This document shows, piece by piece, positions 14,750-23,905 of a stretch of DNA of 64,000 bases. Source of the DNA: an uncultured Porphyromonadaceae bacterium (GTDB lineage: Bacteria > Bacteroidota > Bacteroidia > Bacteroidales > Barnesiellaceae_A); the NCBI GenBank assembly GCA_900538705.1, contig UPZG01000004.1:62001-126000 (forward strand). The letters are read 5' to 3'. The stretch's first letter is position 1, and each line of letters begins with the position of its first letter. The notes beneath the pieces were generated by a model. The model had not been told where the DNA came from and made no database searches. It worked only from the letters and a program-made list of their open reading frames with translations. Both the position numbers and the translations under genes were made by a program.

Positions 14750-15864
14750 AAAACTATCCTCTGCTTTCCTTGCAACAACTCAATCATCCTTATGCCGAGC
14801 GTCTCAAAGAGGCTGCAGCTCGCGTTATAGATTCTGGTTGGTATTTGCATGGGGTTGAGACCGAAGCTTTGGAGAATGAAATATGTCATTTCTTGGGTTG
14901 CCGTTATGCTATAGGAGTAGGTAATGGCTTAGACTCTTTACGCCTTATATTCAGGGCATATATTGAGTTGGGGCGCTTGCATCCCGGCGATGAGGTGATA
15001 GTGCCTGCCAATACTTTTATGGCCTCGGTATTGGCATTGACTTGCAATGGTCTTGTACCGCATTTTGTAGAGCCTTCGGTGCATACACATAACCTCGATA
15101 CCGAGCTGCTCGCGCAAGCTGTTACATCTCGGGTGCGTGCCATACTGGTGGTGCATCTTTACGGCCGTACTTGTTGGGATGACCGATTGGTCGCTGCGGC
15201 GCGTGAAAACGGTCTGATTGTTGTAGAAGATAATGCACAAGCTATAGGAGCACGTCGTTTGGGTGATGACACCTGTCGTACGGGAGCTTTCGGAGATGCT
15301 GCCGGAACAAGTTTCTATCCAGGAAAGAATTTAGGAGCGTTGGGCGATGCAGGTATTGTGACTACCTCTGACGCTGCCGTGGCCGAGATGGTACGCAATC
15401 TTGCCAATTACGGTGGTAGCCGGCGTTATGTCTACGAGCATCAAGGTATAAATAGTCGCATAGATGAGATACAGGCTGCTTTTTTGCGTGTGAAATTGCC
15501 ATATGTCGATGCTGAAAATGAACGGCGAAACGAGCTGGCACAGCTCTATGACAAGAAAATATGTAATCCTGTTGTAACTCGGCCTGAAATACCGGCTCAG
15601 GGTACTCATGTATGGCATCAATATGTAATACGTACGCCTTACAGAGAGGCGTTTATGCGCTATTTGCAAGAACATGGTATTGCTACGGGTATACATTATC
15701 CCATACCGCCGCATAAACAAGAGGCGTATAGCGAATACAATGCGTTATCGTTACCCGTAACCGAGATGTTGGCGCGAGAAGTGGTAAGTATGCCTATTGC
15801 ACCCTATTTGACCGATGAAGATATAGACTATATTGCCTCAGTGATGAATAGTTTCCGCCCTTGA
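14746..15864 (+). CDS. DegT/DnrJ/EryC1-family sugar aminotransferase (FdtB-like)
   Basis: 372 residues from the ATG at 14746, which overlaps the upstream stop as ATGA; an ATG 12 bases earlier is possible. PLP-dependent transamination of a nucleotide-linked keto sugar, likely the 3-keto product of the preceding isomerases. Visible: VGNGLDSLRLIFRA near the N-terminus, DNAQAIGA with the PLP-binding Asp, SFYPGKNLGALGDAG with the Schiff-base Lys, and GINSRIDEIQAAFL typical of sugar aminotransferases. Length fits. Supplies an amino-deoxysugar for cell-surface glycans or glycoproteins. Confidence 0.9.
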   Translation: MKNYPLLSLQQLNHPYAERLKEAAARVIDSGWYLHGVETEALENEICHFLGCRYAIGVGNGLDSLRLIFRAYIELGRLHPGDEVIVPANTFMASVLALTCNGLVPHFVEPSVHTHNLDTELLAQAVTSRVRAILVVHLYGRTCWDDRLVAAARENGLIVVEDNAQAIGARRLGDDTCRTGAFGDAAGTSFYPGKNLGALGDAGIVTTSDAAVAEMVRNLANYGGSRRYVYEHQGINSRIDEIQAAFLRVKLPYVDAENERRNELAQLYDKKICNPVVTRPEIPAQGTHVWHQYVIRTPYREAFMRYLQEHGIATGIHYPIPPHKQEAYSEYNALSLPVTEMLAREVVSMPIAPYLTDEDIDYIASVMNSFRP

Positions 15865-15866
15865 CG

Positions 15867-15898
15867 TTTGCTATATCATGCCATAATGCCTACCTTTG
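15867..15898 (+). promoter_or_regulatory. nadC promoter
   Basis: TTTG at 15867-15870, 20 bases, TACCTTTG at 15891-15898, just after the aminotransferase stop and 28 bases before the nadC ATG. Confidence 0.75.
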
Positions 15899-15926
15899 TA
15901 CTCGATTATCATAAGTAACAATTCAA

Positions 15927-16775
15927 ATGGAAACTCCTCAACAACTTATAGACGACCTTATCAGGCTCGCTTTCGCCGAAGATATAGGTGATGGTGACCA
16001 TACCACCCTCTGTTGCATCCCTGCTACTGAAATGGGACGCCAAAAACTGCTTATCAAAGAGGCTGGTGTATTGGCTGGCGTAGAGGTCGCACGCCGTGTA
16101 ATCAACTATTTCGATCCAGAGTTAAAGATGACTGTCTACATAAAAGATGGAGCCGAGGTGAAGCCCGGTGATGTAGCTTTTATTGTAGAAGGTAAAGTGC
16201 AATCGCTGTTGCAAGTAGAACGTACAATGCTCAACATCATGCAGCGCATGAGTGGTATTGCCACCATGACAAGACGTTATGTGAAAGCAATAGAGGGCAC
16301 TGGTGCTCATGTGCTGGATACACGTAAGACAACACCTGGAATGCGTATGTTGGAGAAAGAGGCTGTCAAGATAGGAGGTGGTATGAACCATCGCATAGGC
16401 CTTTTCGACATGATTTTGCTCAAGGATAACCATGTAGATTTTGCCGGTGGTATAGAGAATGCCATTCGCCGTGCTCACAAGTATCTGCAAGAGAAAGGTA
16501 AAGAACTGAAAATAGAGATAGAGGTGCGAAACATGGACGAGCTGCGCGAGGTATTGCGTGTGGGCGGTGTAGACCGCATCATGTTTGACAACTTCACTCC
16601 CGAGCAGACTCGTGAAGCTGTGGCTCTTGTAAACCATCGTTGTGAGACCGAGTCGTCGGGTGGCATTACTTTTGATACGATACGCAGCTATGCCGAGTGT
16701 GGCGTAGATTTTATCTCTGTGGGTGCCTTGACGCATTCGGTAAAAGGTCTCGATATGAGCTTTAAGGCCTGTTAA
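15927..16775 (+). CDS. nadC: Nicotinate-nucleotide pyrophosphorylase (carboxylating)
   Basis: 282 residues. Converts quinolinate and PRPP to nicotinate mononucleotide in de novo NAD synthesis. Family marks: AFAEDIGDGDHTT at the N-terminus, LNIMQRMSGIATMTRRYV, the DTRKTTPGMR substrate motif near residues 132-141, GGGMNHRIGLFDMILLKDNH, and the C-terminal barrel ISVGALTHS. Length is normal. Own promoter and own terminator; nadA and nadB are not in the window. Confidence 0.95.
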   Translation: METPQQLIDDLIRLAFAEDIGDGDHTTLCCIPATEMGRQKLLIKEAGVLAGVEVARRVINYFDPELKMTVYIKDGAEVKPGDVAFIVEGKVQSLLQVERTMLNIMQRMSGIATMTRRYVKAIEGTGAHVLDTRKTTPGMRMLEKEAVKIGGGMNHRIGLFDMILLKDNHVDFAGGIENAIRRAHKYLQEKGKELKIEIEVRNMDELREVLRVGGVDRIMFDNFTPEQTREAVALVNHRCETESSGGITFDTIRSYAECGVDFISVGALTHSVKGLDMSFKAC

Positions 16776-16803
16776 TGCGTTGCTGTATAGAAGATTCCCA
16801 TAT

Positions 16804-16842
16804 AATAAGCGACTTTCCACATGGAAAGTCGCTTATTCTTTT
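16804..16842. terminator. Terminator between nadC and the convergent S41 gene
   Basis: AATAAGCGACTTTCC (16804-16818) pairs perfectly over 15 bp with 16823-16837, loop ACAT, tail CTTTT. Confidence 0.88.
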
Positions 16843-16875
16843 ATAAGATTATGTGGCAGGTGATATACTCAGGCG

Positions 16876-18795
16876 TTATTGTATCGTATTTAAGGCCTCG
16901 TGTAATGTTCGGTCGTAATTTGTCATATAGTCGCTGGCATAGACAGGAATAATCTTGTCGGGGATGATACCCAAGGCATGATGTTGCTCGCCATCCATAC
17001 CATGCATGCGCATTCCGGTCATAAAAAACGGGAACAAAGGCAGGTCTAAAAGTGTCATGTCGCCGGTGGTTCCGGCAGAGGTTTGCCCTATGATTGTGCC
17101 TAACTGGTAGTGGCGTACCATCATGAGAATGGTTTCACCCCAGCTGACCGTATTAGCATCGCATATAAAGGTTGCAGGTAAGGTAATATGCGGATATTTT
17201 GCCTTTAGAGTTTCTGTCCCGATACGCCAAGATACCTCACGTTGGAAAGGGAAACAATTGATAGGTACTTCTGTGGCCGGAGCAGTTATGTCGGAAGTTA
17301 TCAGGTGCGCCAGAATGGTTTCAAATTGGGTAGACGGAAGTCCACGTAAATCGAAACAGAGGCCTTTTATGTCGGGTGTTATTGCCGACAGAAATTGTTT
17401 CTCGTTCAAGTGTTGTGAGGATGCGTCAACATAGAGTATGCCGTTTCTGTATATTCTGATAGGCTTTTTTTCTTGTTCCGGTACAAAAATATCGGGAAGG
17501 GTGGCATGGAGTGTATCTTTATGCATATGACCGGTACAATCGCTGCTCAGAATGAGAAAAGAGGTTCCGTATACAGGTGAGGAAAAAAGTTTGCGGACGG
17601 CCAGGTTATTACGATGTGCTTCTGTTGCAGCGTTTGTAACAGCTCTGCAACATTGTAAATGTTCCGAAGCCGGAAGACTGTCGATGGTATGGAGTATCCG
17701 CCAGGGTTGTGGATGAGCCGATAGGGGGCGTATGAGCAGTGTGTCGTTTACAAATTTTGTCTCGGCAGGGGCATAATATTCTGGTAAGTAGGTCGATTGT
17801 ATGTTGGAAATCATCATGTCGTTTTGCACGAAAAGATGTCCGTCTTTTATCGGATTAAGAAAACGGCAGAGCATATTGTACCAAGCGTGGAGTGAGTCGA
17901 GATTGTTTATGTGCTCCATTTCTATCGTTTTGTACAAATAAATTTCCAACTGGCGGTTCCAGTCGAGATTCTCTTCTTCGTAATAAGGATAAAAATGGCG
18001 AATGATGTTCCAACGTGTTGTCACGTCGGCTATTCTTACTGCCTTATCCGATAATAATCCGAAAATGTAGCGGTGCCTTGAGGATAGATTTTCGTCGGTA
18101 CTTTTATGGTTGTGCCAATATTTTTTGGCATCAGAGAGCAGACGACGAGTTGCCTTACGGTCGAAGGTCTCTTGGGGCAGTGCATGTTGTATATTCAGAT
18201 ATTTTACTTTGGTTATTGGGTAGGTGTAATATTGATAAGCAGTGGGTGTTATTCCGACATCGCAACTATCGGAAACGGATAAGAGTTTTTTGTAGTAGGG
18301 AATATAATTATCAAGACCAGGTGTAAATAAACGGGCCCAAAAAGGAATATTCAATTTGCCAGCCCCGCTGTAATAGTAATATTTGGCCGGACTGTTAGCA
18401 TGGACGGTCTTGTCTTGTATCGAATCAGGACTATTGGAAAAGAACAGGGTAGGAGCGAGTGGTTTAAACACCGTTTCAAACGGTTGCGTTTCGGCTCTGT
18501 TTATAAGTAACGCACATACTTTCATCCAATCGCTTTCCGACCAATTGAGGGTGTATGGATTGGGCGAAAAATAGCGTACTATGCCATATGTACGGGCAAA
18601 TTCGATATAATGCGCAACTCCTGTTGTTTGCCCGTTGCCGGCATAGGCACATAAGCAAAGTGTGAGCAGAACTAATGTCTGTTTCCTTCCTATACACGAT
18701 AAGAGATTGGTAAAGTATAAAGCCCATGCATATTGCCGAGCTCCTAGAACTGTCCATCTACACAATCGGCAGATTATGTCTCTTATTGTGTGCAA
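16876..18795 (-). CDS. S41-like peptidase, unusual start
   Basis: 639 codons. The C-terminal part has the S41 (C-terminal processing peptidase) layout: LCFDLRGLPS, then ICDANTVSWGETILMMVRHYQLGTIIGQTSAGTTGD, with Ser in SWGE where the family has a nucleophile, and GxTSAG. The N-terminal part contains TTRWNIIRHFYPYYEEENLDW, shared with the S41 gene at 48376 (YWNIIEYFYPY). A hydrophobic segment (TLVLLTLCLCAYAG) ending near residue 54 looks like a signal peptide, but no ATG precedes it; the frame begins with TTG immediately after the WG-gene stop (TAATTG). Start is therefore uncertain: TTG coupled to the preceding stop, or a lost ATG. Probably periplasmic or surface. Confidence 0.7.
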   Translation of the reverse strand: MHTIRDIICRLCRWTVLGARQYAWALYFTNLLSCIGRKQTLVLLTLCLCAYAGNGQTTGVAHYIEFARTYGIVRYFSPNPYTLNWSESDWMKVCALLINRAETQPFETVFKPLAPTLFFSNSPDSIQDKTVHANSPAKYYYYSGAGKLNIPFWARLFTPGLDNYIPYYKKLLSVSDSCDVGITPTAYQYYTYPITKVKYLNIQHALPQETFDRKATRRLLSDAKKYWHNHKSTDENLSSRHRYIFGLLSDKAVRIADVTTRWNIIRHFYPYYEEENLDWNRQLEIYLYKTIEMEHINNLDSLHAWYNMLCRFLNPIKDGHLFVQNDMMISNIQSTYLPEYYAPAETKFVNDTLLIRPLSAHPQPWRILHTIDSLPASEHLQCCRAVTNAATEAHRNNLAVRKLFSSPVYGTSFLILSSDCTGHMHKDTLHATLPDIFVPEQEKKPIRIYRNGILYVDASSQHLNEKQFLSAITPDIKGLCFDLRGLPSTQFETILAHLITSDITAPATEVPINCFPFQREVSWRIGTETLKAKYPHITLPATFICDANTVSWGETILMMVRHYQLGTIIGQTSAGTTGDMTLLDLPLFPFFMTGMRMHGMDGEQHHALGIIPDKIIPVYASDYMTNYDRTLHEALNTIQ

Positions 18796-19623
18796 TTATG
18801 GTTCTTGTATTCTGTTGCCAGTAGTGTCAATAAAGAATCGGTCGTCGTTTTTTGAGACTTCTGCACGACCGTTTATAAAATATAAGGCATTATCGTAGTG
18901 GCAAGGAATAATGATAGCACCGCTTTCGTTGATGTAGCCATATTTCCCGTTTTGCTTGATTGTGGTGATACCATCGCGAAATGGCAAACTAATATATTCA
19001 CATTCACAGGGATATATTTCTTCTCCGGCACGGTTTATCAGGCCTTGTTTGCCATTGCACTCTACCACAGCATAGCCACTGATAAAGTCGGTTGCTTTGT
19101 CGTATTTAAAGGGAATGGCAACCTTTCCATCGGGATATATATATCCGCTTTTGCCGCATAGTTTGGTACGGGCTACGCCTTCACAAAAGCGGTCGGCAAT
19201 ATCGTATTCAAACCCCACAACCACTTCGCCGTTACGGTTGATATATCCCCATTTCTCGTTCTTTTTTACGGGAGCAAGGCCTTCTGAGAAAGAGCGTATA
19301 TAGTCATATTCGGCTTTGACAATCATTTCACCGGCCTGGTTTATAAATCCCCACAGTTTGTCTTCCATTACAGCTGCCATGCCTCCGTCGAAACGGAGAG
19401 CGTCTTCATAGCGGCAAGGGATGACAAGGTTGCCGGTTATATCGATAAATCCGTATAGTTTATTTTTCCTTACTCTTGCCAGTCCTTCGCAAAATTCGCC
19501 GGCTGAGTCATATATACAGGGAATGACAATCTCGTCTGTGATTTTGTTTTTATATCCGTAAGCACCATGCGACGCAAACGGCGCAAGGTCGGCAGAGTGT
19601 TTTTCATCAATCATTGGTTTCAT
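18796..19623 (-). CDS. WG-repeat protein
   Basis: 275 residues made of about eight imperfect repeats of some 30 residues, each with the pattern (Y/W)G(Y/F)I then G then (I/V)P then Y (KLYGFIDITGNLVIPCRYED, KLWGFINQAGEMIVKAEYDY, KWGYINRNGEVVVGFEYD). This is the WG repeat, thought to build beta-rich binding surfaces; roles are mostly unknown. No signal peptide. Its TAA stop abuts the first codon of the S41-like gene, so the two are one transcript. About 200 bases separate it from smpB upstream. Confidence 0.85.
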   Translation of the reverse strand: MKPMIDEKHSADLAPFASHGAYGYKNKITDEIVIPCIYDSAGEFCEGLARVRKNKLYGFIDITGNLVIPCRYEDALRFDGGMAAVMEDKLWGFINQAGEMIVKAEYDYIRSFSEGLAPVKKNEKWGYINRNGEVVVGFEYDIADRFCEGVARTKLCGKSGYIYPDGKVAIPFKYDKATDFISGYAVVECNGKQGLINRAGEEIYPCECEYISLPFRDGITTIKQNGKYGYINESGAIIIPCHYDNALYFINGRAEVSKNDDRFFIDTTGNRIQEP

Positions 19624-19827
19624 TTCAGTGAAAATTAAAACAACTCACTCAAATCTATCTGTTTGTCATAAGGCAAGCGCGTGTCGAAATGTTTGATTTA
19701 GGGGCGCTTTTGTGCGAGATAGTGGCACTTACCTTCAAAAAGCAAATATAATAGAAATGTTTTTTATACAATATGAAGTTTTTGAAAACTATGTTAAGCA
19801 CTATTTTGAGGTTTGTGCTTTGTTTTA

Positions 19828-20289
19828 TCAACGTTTTAGAGCACGGTCAATAGCACGACGATCTTCTCGTTCCTTGATACTCTCACGTTTGTCGTATTGT
19901 TTCTTACCTTTGGCGATGGCTATGACTATCTTGGCATAGCCTTTCTCATTGATAAACAGGCGTATGGGGATGATAGAGTAACCAGGAGTCTGTGCAGAGG
20001 CAGTTATGTGACTAATCTCTTTGCCGGTGAGTAACAACTTGCGGTCGCGACGAGTAACGTGGTTGTTGTATGAACCGAAAGAGTATTCGGCAATATACAT
20101 GTTTTTTATCCATACCTCGCCGTTGTATACGTAGCAAAACGTATCGGCAAGACTTGCCTTCCCTTCGCGTATCGATTTTATTTCGGTACCTGTGAGTACG
20201 ATGCCAGCTTGCAGGGTCTCCGTTATCTCATAATCGAAGGTAGCGCGCTTGTTCTTGATGTTTATATTTGAGTCGTGTTTGGCTTTCAT
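19828..20289 (-). CDS. smpB: SsrA-binding protein SmpB
   Basis: 153 residues. Binds tmRNA and carries it to stalled ribosomes in trans-translation. Signature pieces: NKRATFDYEITETLQAGIVLTGTEIKSIR, ADTFCYVYNGEVWIKNMYIAEY, RRDRKLLLTGKEI, and the basic tail KGKKQYDKRESIKEREDRR that enters the mRNA channel. Full length. Starts 3 bases after the upstream Yip1-like gene, hence co-transcribed. The tmRNA gene itself was not found here. Confidence 0.96.
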   Translation of the reverse strand: MKAKHDSNINIKNKRATFDYEITETLQAGIVLTGTEIKSIREGKASLADTFCYVYNGEVWIKNMYIAEYSFGSYNNHVTRRDRKLLLTGKEISHITASAQTPGYSIIPIRLFINEKGYAKIVIAIAKGKKQYDKRESIKEREDRRAIDRALKR

Positions 20290-20292
20290 TGT

Positions 20293-20826
20293 CTAATCTA
20301 CAATCATGTGAAGAATAGAGTTCCATACAAAAGGCAATCCCAATAGGAGAGCCGAAGTGGTAACGACGAAATTCAGCGTGTCTTCTTCTTCCACGTTGAG
20401 GTAGTCTTTACCTTTATATATGACCCATATCATGTACATGGGTGCAAATTCAATAAATGTAAATGGGCAAGGCAGCAGGTTGCTCACAAGGGCGGCAAGC
20501 AATGCTATGGTAAATGTATAACCTGTGAAAAGGTGCATTTGTTGGGCGTTGCATGTCATTTTGTAGTATCTGTGCGACAGGGCATTCATGACGATTCGGG
20601 TTGTCACAATGCAAGCCCAGAATTTGATGAGTGAAAGGACTGCTTCCTGGGTAGCTTCAGGCAGGCTTATATAGCCATACTCATATTGTATGTAAGAAGA
20701 AGCTGCAGCCAGCAACAACAACGGATAGACGAGCAGCGGCAGTAGATATTGCTGTTTTGCCGGACTATCCGATAGTTCTTTCCACGCTTTTTCGGGATTA
20801 AATAAGAGTAACAGTTGGGCTCGCAT
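20293..20826 (-). CDS. Yip1-like multipass membrane protein
   Basis: 177 residues from the ATG at 20826; an upstream TTG lies before the promoter box and was rejected. Opening LLLFNPEKAWKELSDSPAKQQYLLPLLVYPLLLLAAASSYIQ is typical of Yip1/DUF1282-type proteins of Bacteroidota, followed by four or five more hydrophobic segments. Role unknown; inner membrane. Leads a two-gene transcript with smpB. Confidence 0.72.
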   Translation of the reverse strand: MRAQLLLLFNPEKAWKELSDSPAKQQYLLPLLVYPLLLLAAASSYIQYEYGYISLPEATQEAVLSLIKFWACIVTTRIVMNALSHRYYKMTCNAQQMHLFTGYTFTIALLAALVSNLLPCPFTFIEFAPMYMIWVIYKGKDYLNVEEEDTLNFVVTTSALLLGLPFVWNSILHMIVD

Positions 20827-20850
20827 GGCTTCAGTTCGATTTACCGATGA

Positions 20851-20881
20851 CAAAAGTAAGTCTAAAATGTTATTGAACAAA
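20851..20881 (-). promoter_or_regulatory. Promoter of the Yip1-like gene and smpB
   Basis: On the minus strand TTTG (20881-20878), 19 bases, TACTTTTG (20858-20851), followed 24 bases later by the ATG. Confidence 0.72.
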
Positions 20882-20952
20882 GTCTGTGACTCGTTTTTTT
20901 GCCAGACCTATGTCTAAATATATTCATATAACGTTCCTTGGGGAGGGTATCA

Positions 20953-21888
20953 TTACTCTTTCTTTTTGTCGTCCATGCCGAAGACGGTTTCTGGATTGGT
21001 ACCAAAAGGTTCTATATGTACTACTATATCGTAGACTTCAGGAATGTTGTTGCGGATGCTTTGTTCCACTTCATTGGCCAAAGCATGCGCTTGCCATAGT
21101 GTCATGTTTCCATCGGCTTCGGCATCGAGGGTAATCATATATTTGCCACCAATGCTGCGGGAGCGTACACGGTGCGGATTTTTTATACCTTCAACCTCAT
21201 TGATAGCACTGAAAATCTTTTGATATACCGTCGTGTCTTTTACACCATCCATCAGCTCGACGTTCGAGTCCATAAATATACTGAAAGCAGAACGCAAAAT
21301 GAAACAGCTTACCAGTAAGGCCGTGATGGCATCGAAAATAGGCATGTGCAACACGTATGTAAAAAACAATCCCACAAGAACACTCAATGAGATAATTACA
21401 TCGTTACGCATGTTTATCCCGTTGGCTATCAGCATAGAAGAGTCTACTTTACGACCTACTGATGTTTGGTATCGGGCAAGTAACAGTTTGCATATGATAG
21501 AGGCTACTGTTACGTAGATAGCTATAATGCCGGGTAGAGGGCGTTGTGTGTCGGAAAAAAGATTGGTTACAGCCGAAATGAACATTTGTGCTCCGGCAAA
21601 AAAGATGACCATCGAAAGTATTTTGGTAGCGATAGACTCAGCTTTCGCATAACCGTAGACGTATTTCGAGTTGGGTTTGCGACCCATGATTTTGGCTGTT
21701 GCTGCCATGACAATAGATATGGCAACATCAGAAGCCGAGTCGATACCGTCGCTTATTACTGCAAAACTTCCGCTTAAGAAACCTACAATCAGTTTTGCAA
21801 TAGAGAGTAATCCGTTTCCTGCTATGCTGATGTATGAAGCTTTAAGTACTTGCTTTTGTGTATTGTTACTGTTTGTCGTTTTTTCCAT
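20953..21888 (-). CDS. Cation diffusion facilitator family transporter
   Basis: 311 residues from the ATG at 21888 (a longer frame starts upstream of a TATCTTCG promoter-like box and is rejected). Inner-membrane divalent cation (Zn, Fe or Mn) / proton antiporter. Six helices; the metal site in helices 2 and 5 shows as SDGIDSASDV and NGINMRNDVIIS (the latter usually HxxxD; here N and D, so the metal preference may differ). The C-terminal cytoplasmic domain carries HRVRSRSIGGKYMITLDAEADGNMTLWQAHALANEVE and DIVVHIEP, the usual CDF metallochaperone-like fold. Confidence 0.9.
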   Translation of the reverse strand: MEKTTNSNNTQKQVLKASYISIAGNGLLSIAKLIVGFLSGSFAVISDGIDSASDVAISIVMAATAKIMGRKPNSKYVYGYAKAESIATKILSMVIFFAGAQMFISAVTNLFSDTQRPLPGIIAIYVTVASIICKLLLARYQTSVGRKVDSSMLIANGINMRNDVIISLSVLVGLFFTYVLHMPIFDAITALLVSCFILRSAFSIFMDSNVELMDGVKDTTVYQKIFSAINEVEGIKNPHRVRSRSIGGKYMITLDAEADGNMTLWQAHALANEVEQSIRNNIPEVYDIVVHIEPFGTNPETVFGMDDKKKE

Positions 21889-22112
21889 AGATGTGCGAAG
21901 ATAGACTAAAAAGAAGAAACCTACAATATCTGAGTAACTATTTTTTGAGGTCATCCTCCCCGAACTATCGTCTCTGAATTGTACAGTGGTTGGGTAGTGA
22001 CGAAATACCGTATGAGCCCTTGTGTGGCAACAATGTGAGGCGATGTTATTGTATATGAAAACAACTCAGCATAAAAATAGATGCAATACGATGGCAATTC
22101 GGTATTGTTTTT

Positions 22113-22120
22113 TACCTTTG
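22113..22120 (+). promoter_or_regulatory. Possible rpe promoter -7 box
   Basis: TACCTTTG, 87 bases before the rpe ATG; no clear -33 partner. Confidence 0.4.
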
Positions 22121-22207
22121 TGATGCGAGGCTGCGAGTCATATCGTATGCGTTTTGTCGCTATGATGTGCAGCTTCTCACTGGTAGTAGTCAATAATAAT
22201 TATATAT

Positions 22208-22855
22208 ATGAGTATCATTGTATCTCCTTCCATACTCTCGGCCGATTTTGGCAATTTGGAGCATGAGCTGCAAACTATAGAGAGTTGCGACTGGATTCAT
22301 ATAGATGTAATGGATGGAGTGTTTGTCCCCAATATCTCTATTGGATTTCCGGTTATCAAAGCAGTATCGCGATATACCACGAAACCGCTCGATGTGCATC
22401 TGATGATTGTCGACCCCGACCGGTATATTGACCGTTGCCGCGATTGTGGTTCGCATCTCGTGACGGTGCATTATGAGGCTTGTCGTCATCTTCATCGTAC
22501 GGTTATGGCTATAAAGGACGCTGGCATGAAGGCCGGAGTGTCGCTCAATCCGCACACGCCAGTGGGGATGTTAGAAGAGATACTCCCGTATCTCGACTTG
22601 GTATTGATTATGTCTGTCAATCCCGGATACGGTGGGCAGGCCTTTATAGAGACGTCGGTACAAAAGGTTGCGCGTCTGCGTCGACTTATTGACGAAACCG
22701 GCGCGCATGCGTTGATAGAAGTAGATGGCGGTGTGAATGTTGAGACCGGCCGTCGCCTGGTAGAAGCCGGAGCCGATGTCCTCGTGGCCGGTAATTATGT
22801 AATGAGTTCGACTGACCGTGCTGCTGCTATTGCTGCGCTGCAACAATTAAGATAG
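22208..22855 (+). CDS. rpe: Ribulose-phosphate 3-epimerase
   Basis: 215 residues. Interconverts ribulose-5-phosphate and xylulose-5-phosphate in the pentose phosphate pathway. TIM barrel with all family marks: SPSILSADFGNL at the N-terminus, HIDVMDGVFVPN with the catalytic Asp and metal ligands, LDVHLMI, LIMSVNPGYGGQAF, and IEVDGGVN with the second catalytic Asp. Full length. Stop codon is one base before the ATG of the hydrolase gene. Confidence 0.96.
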   Translation: MSIIVSPSILSADFGNLEHELQTIESCDWIHIDVMDGVFVPNISIGFPVIKAVSRYTTKPLDVHLMIVDPDRYIDRCRDCGSHLVTVHYEACRHLHRTVMAIKDAGMKAGVSLNPHTPVGMLEEILPYLDLVLIMSVNPGYGGQAFIETSVQKVARLRRLIDETGAHALIEVDGGVNVETGRRLVEAGADVLVAGNYVMSSTDRAAAIAALQQLR

Positions 22856-22856
22856 T

Positions 22857-23813
22857 ATGTCAAGAACGATACTGCGGTTTATGCTGCGAGTGCTTTTCCC
22901 CTGCTTATGCTTAGGGGTGGCAGTAGAAGCCGGGGCTATCAAGCCCGACCGTGAATATATACGCTATCCCTATCATAGTGGATTGATATATGAGCCGCTG
23001 GAGGTAGTTACTGTCGATGGATATAAGATAGAAACATGGTTCTATCCTGCACAGGAGGTTTCAGACAGCGTACAATCATCCGACCGACCGTTGCCTTTTA
23101 CAACCCTTGATGATACGCCGCGCCCTACACTTATCATTTGCAATGCCGACGCTGCCAATATGTCGTATTATCAAGTGGTACTTGCTGCTTGTTATGCAGC
23201 CAATGGGTATAATGTGGTGACTTTCGATTGGCGCGGTTTCGGTGCGAGCGACCCGTTTGATATGGATACCGATTATTTGTGTTATACGGAGATGCTCCTC
23301 GATTATGATGCTGTTATAGAGTCGGTCGCGCGGTGTCCATACGTCGATGCCGATAATATTTTCCTCTTCGGATGGTCTACGGGAGCATATCTTTCTATGA
23401 TAGCGGCACAGCGTAATGATGTGCGCGGTTGCATATTGCGTGGATGTATAACATCTTTCGATGATGCTATACCGGTGATAAAGCAGGATAAGGGCGAATA
23501 TGATAGAAATCTGATTGTGCCGGCCGATTTTCCGCTCAAGGCTTTGCCGTTATCGGCGGCTCCTGATTTCCAAAGGGATGTAATGCTCATTGTGGGAGAG
23601 AATGATACCCGTACGCCTCCCTGGATGTCGCAGCAGATATACGATGCTTTGCCCAATGATATATACAAAGAGCTGTGGATAGTACCTGGTGCCAAGCATT
23701 CGGCCAAAGATGCTCCGGAGTTTATGGCTTTGCCGCAATTCCTGTCCCGTACTATCTCGTTTATGGAAACTTCTGCCGGTCGAAGTGATACACTATCTGA
23801 AAAGAGTAAGTAG
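22857..23813 (+). CDS. Exported alpha/beta hydrolase
   Basis: 318 residues. N-terminal signal sequence with a Cys-containing hydrophobic core (FPCLCLGVAVEAGA). The alpha/beta hydrolase core shows the nucleophile elbow FGWSTGAYLS (GxSxG), an acid-loop candidate IVGENDTRTPPW, and a C-terminal His in VPGAKHSAKD. Similar in layout to prolyl-oligopeptidase-like or dienelactone-type hydrolases; substrate not predictable. Directly follows rpe and is likely translated from the same mRNA. Confidence 0.78.
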   Translation: MSRTILRFMLRVLFPCLCLGVAVEAGAIKPDREYIRYPYHSGLIYEPLEVVTVDGYKIETWFYPAQEVSDSVQSSDRPLPFTTLDDTPRPTLIICNADAANMSYYQVVLAACYAANGYNVVTFDWRGFGASDPFDMDTDYLCYTEMLLDYDAVIESVARCPYVDADNIFLFGWSTGAYLSMIAAQRNDVRGCILRGCITSFDDAIPVIKQDKGEYDRNLIVPADFPLKALPLSAAPDFQRDVMLIVGENDTRTPPWMSQQIYDALPNDIYKELWIVPGAKHSAKDAPEFMALPQFLSRTISFMETSAGRSDTLSEKSK

Positions 23814-23905
23814 TTTTATATCCGTAATTCTGTAAATTTTTTCGGCAATTTTGTAATGTCTGCGTGGCGACTTGTCTGTTTCTTTGTTGTATAAAATAAA
23901 ATGAT

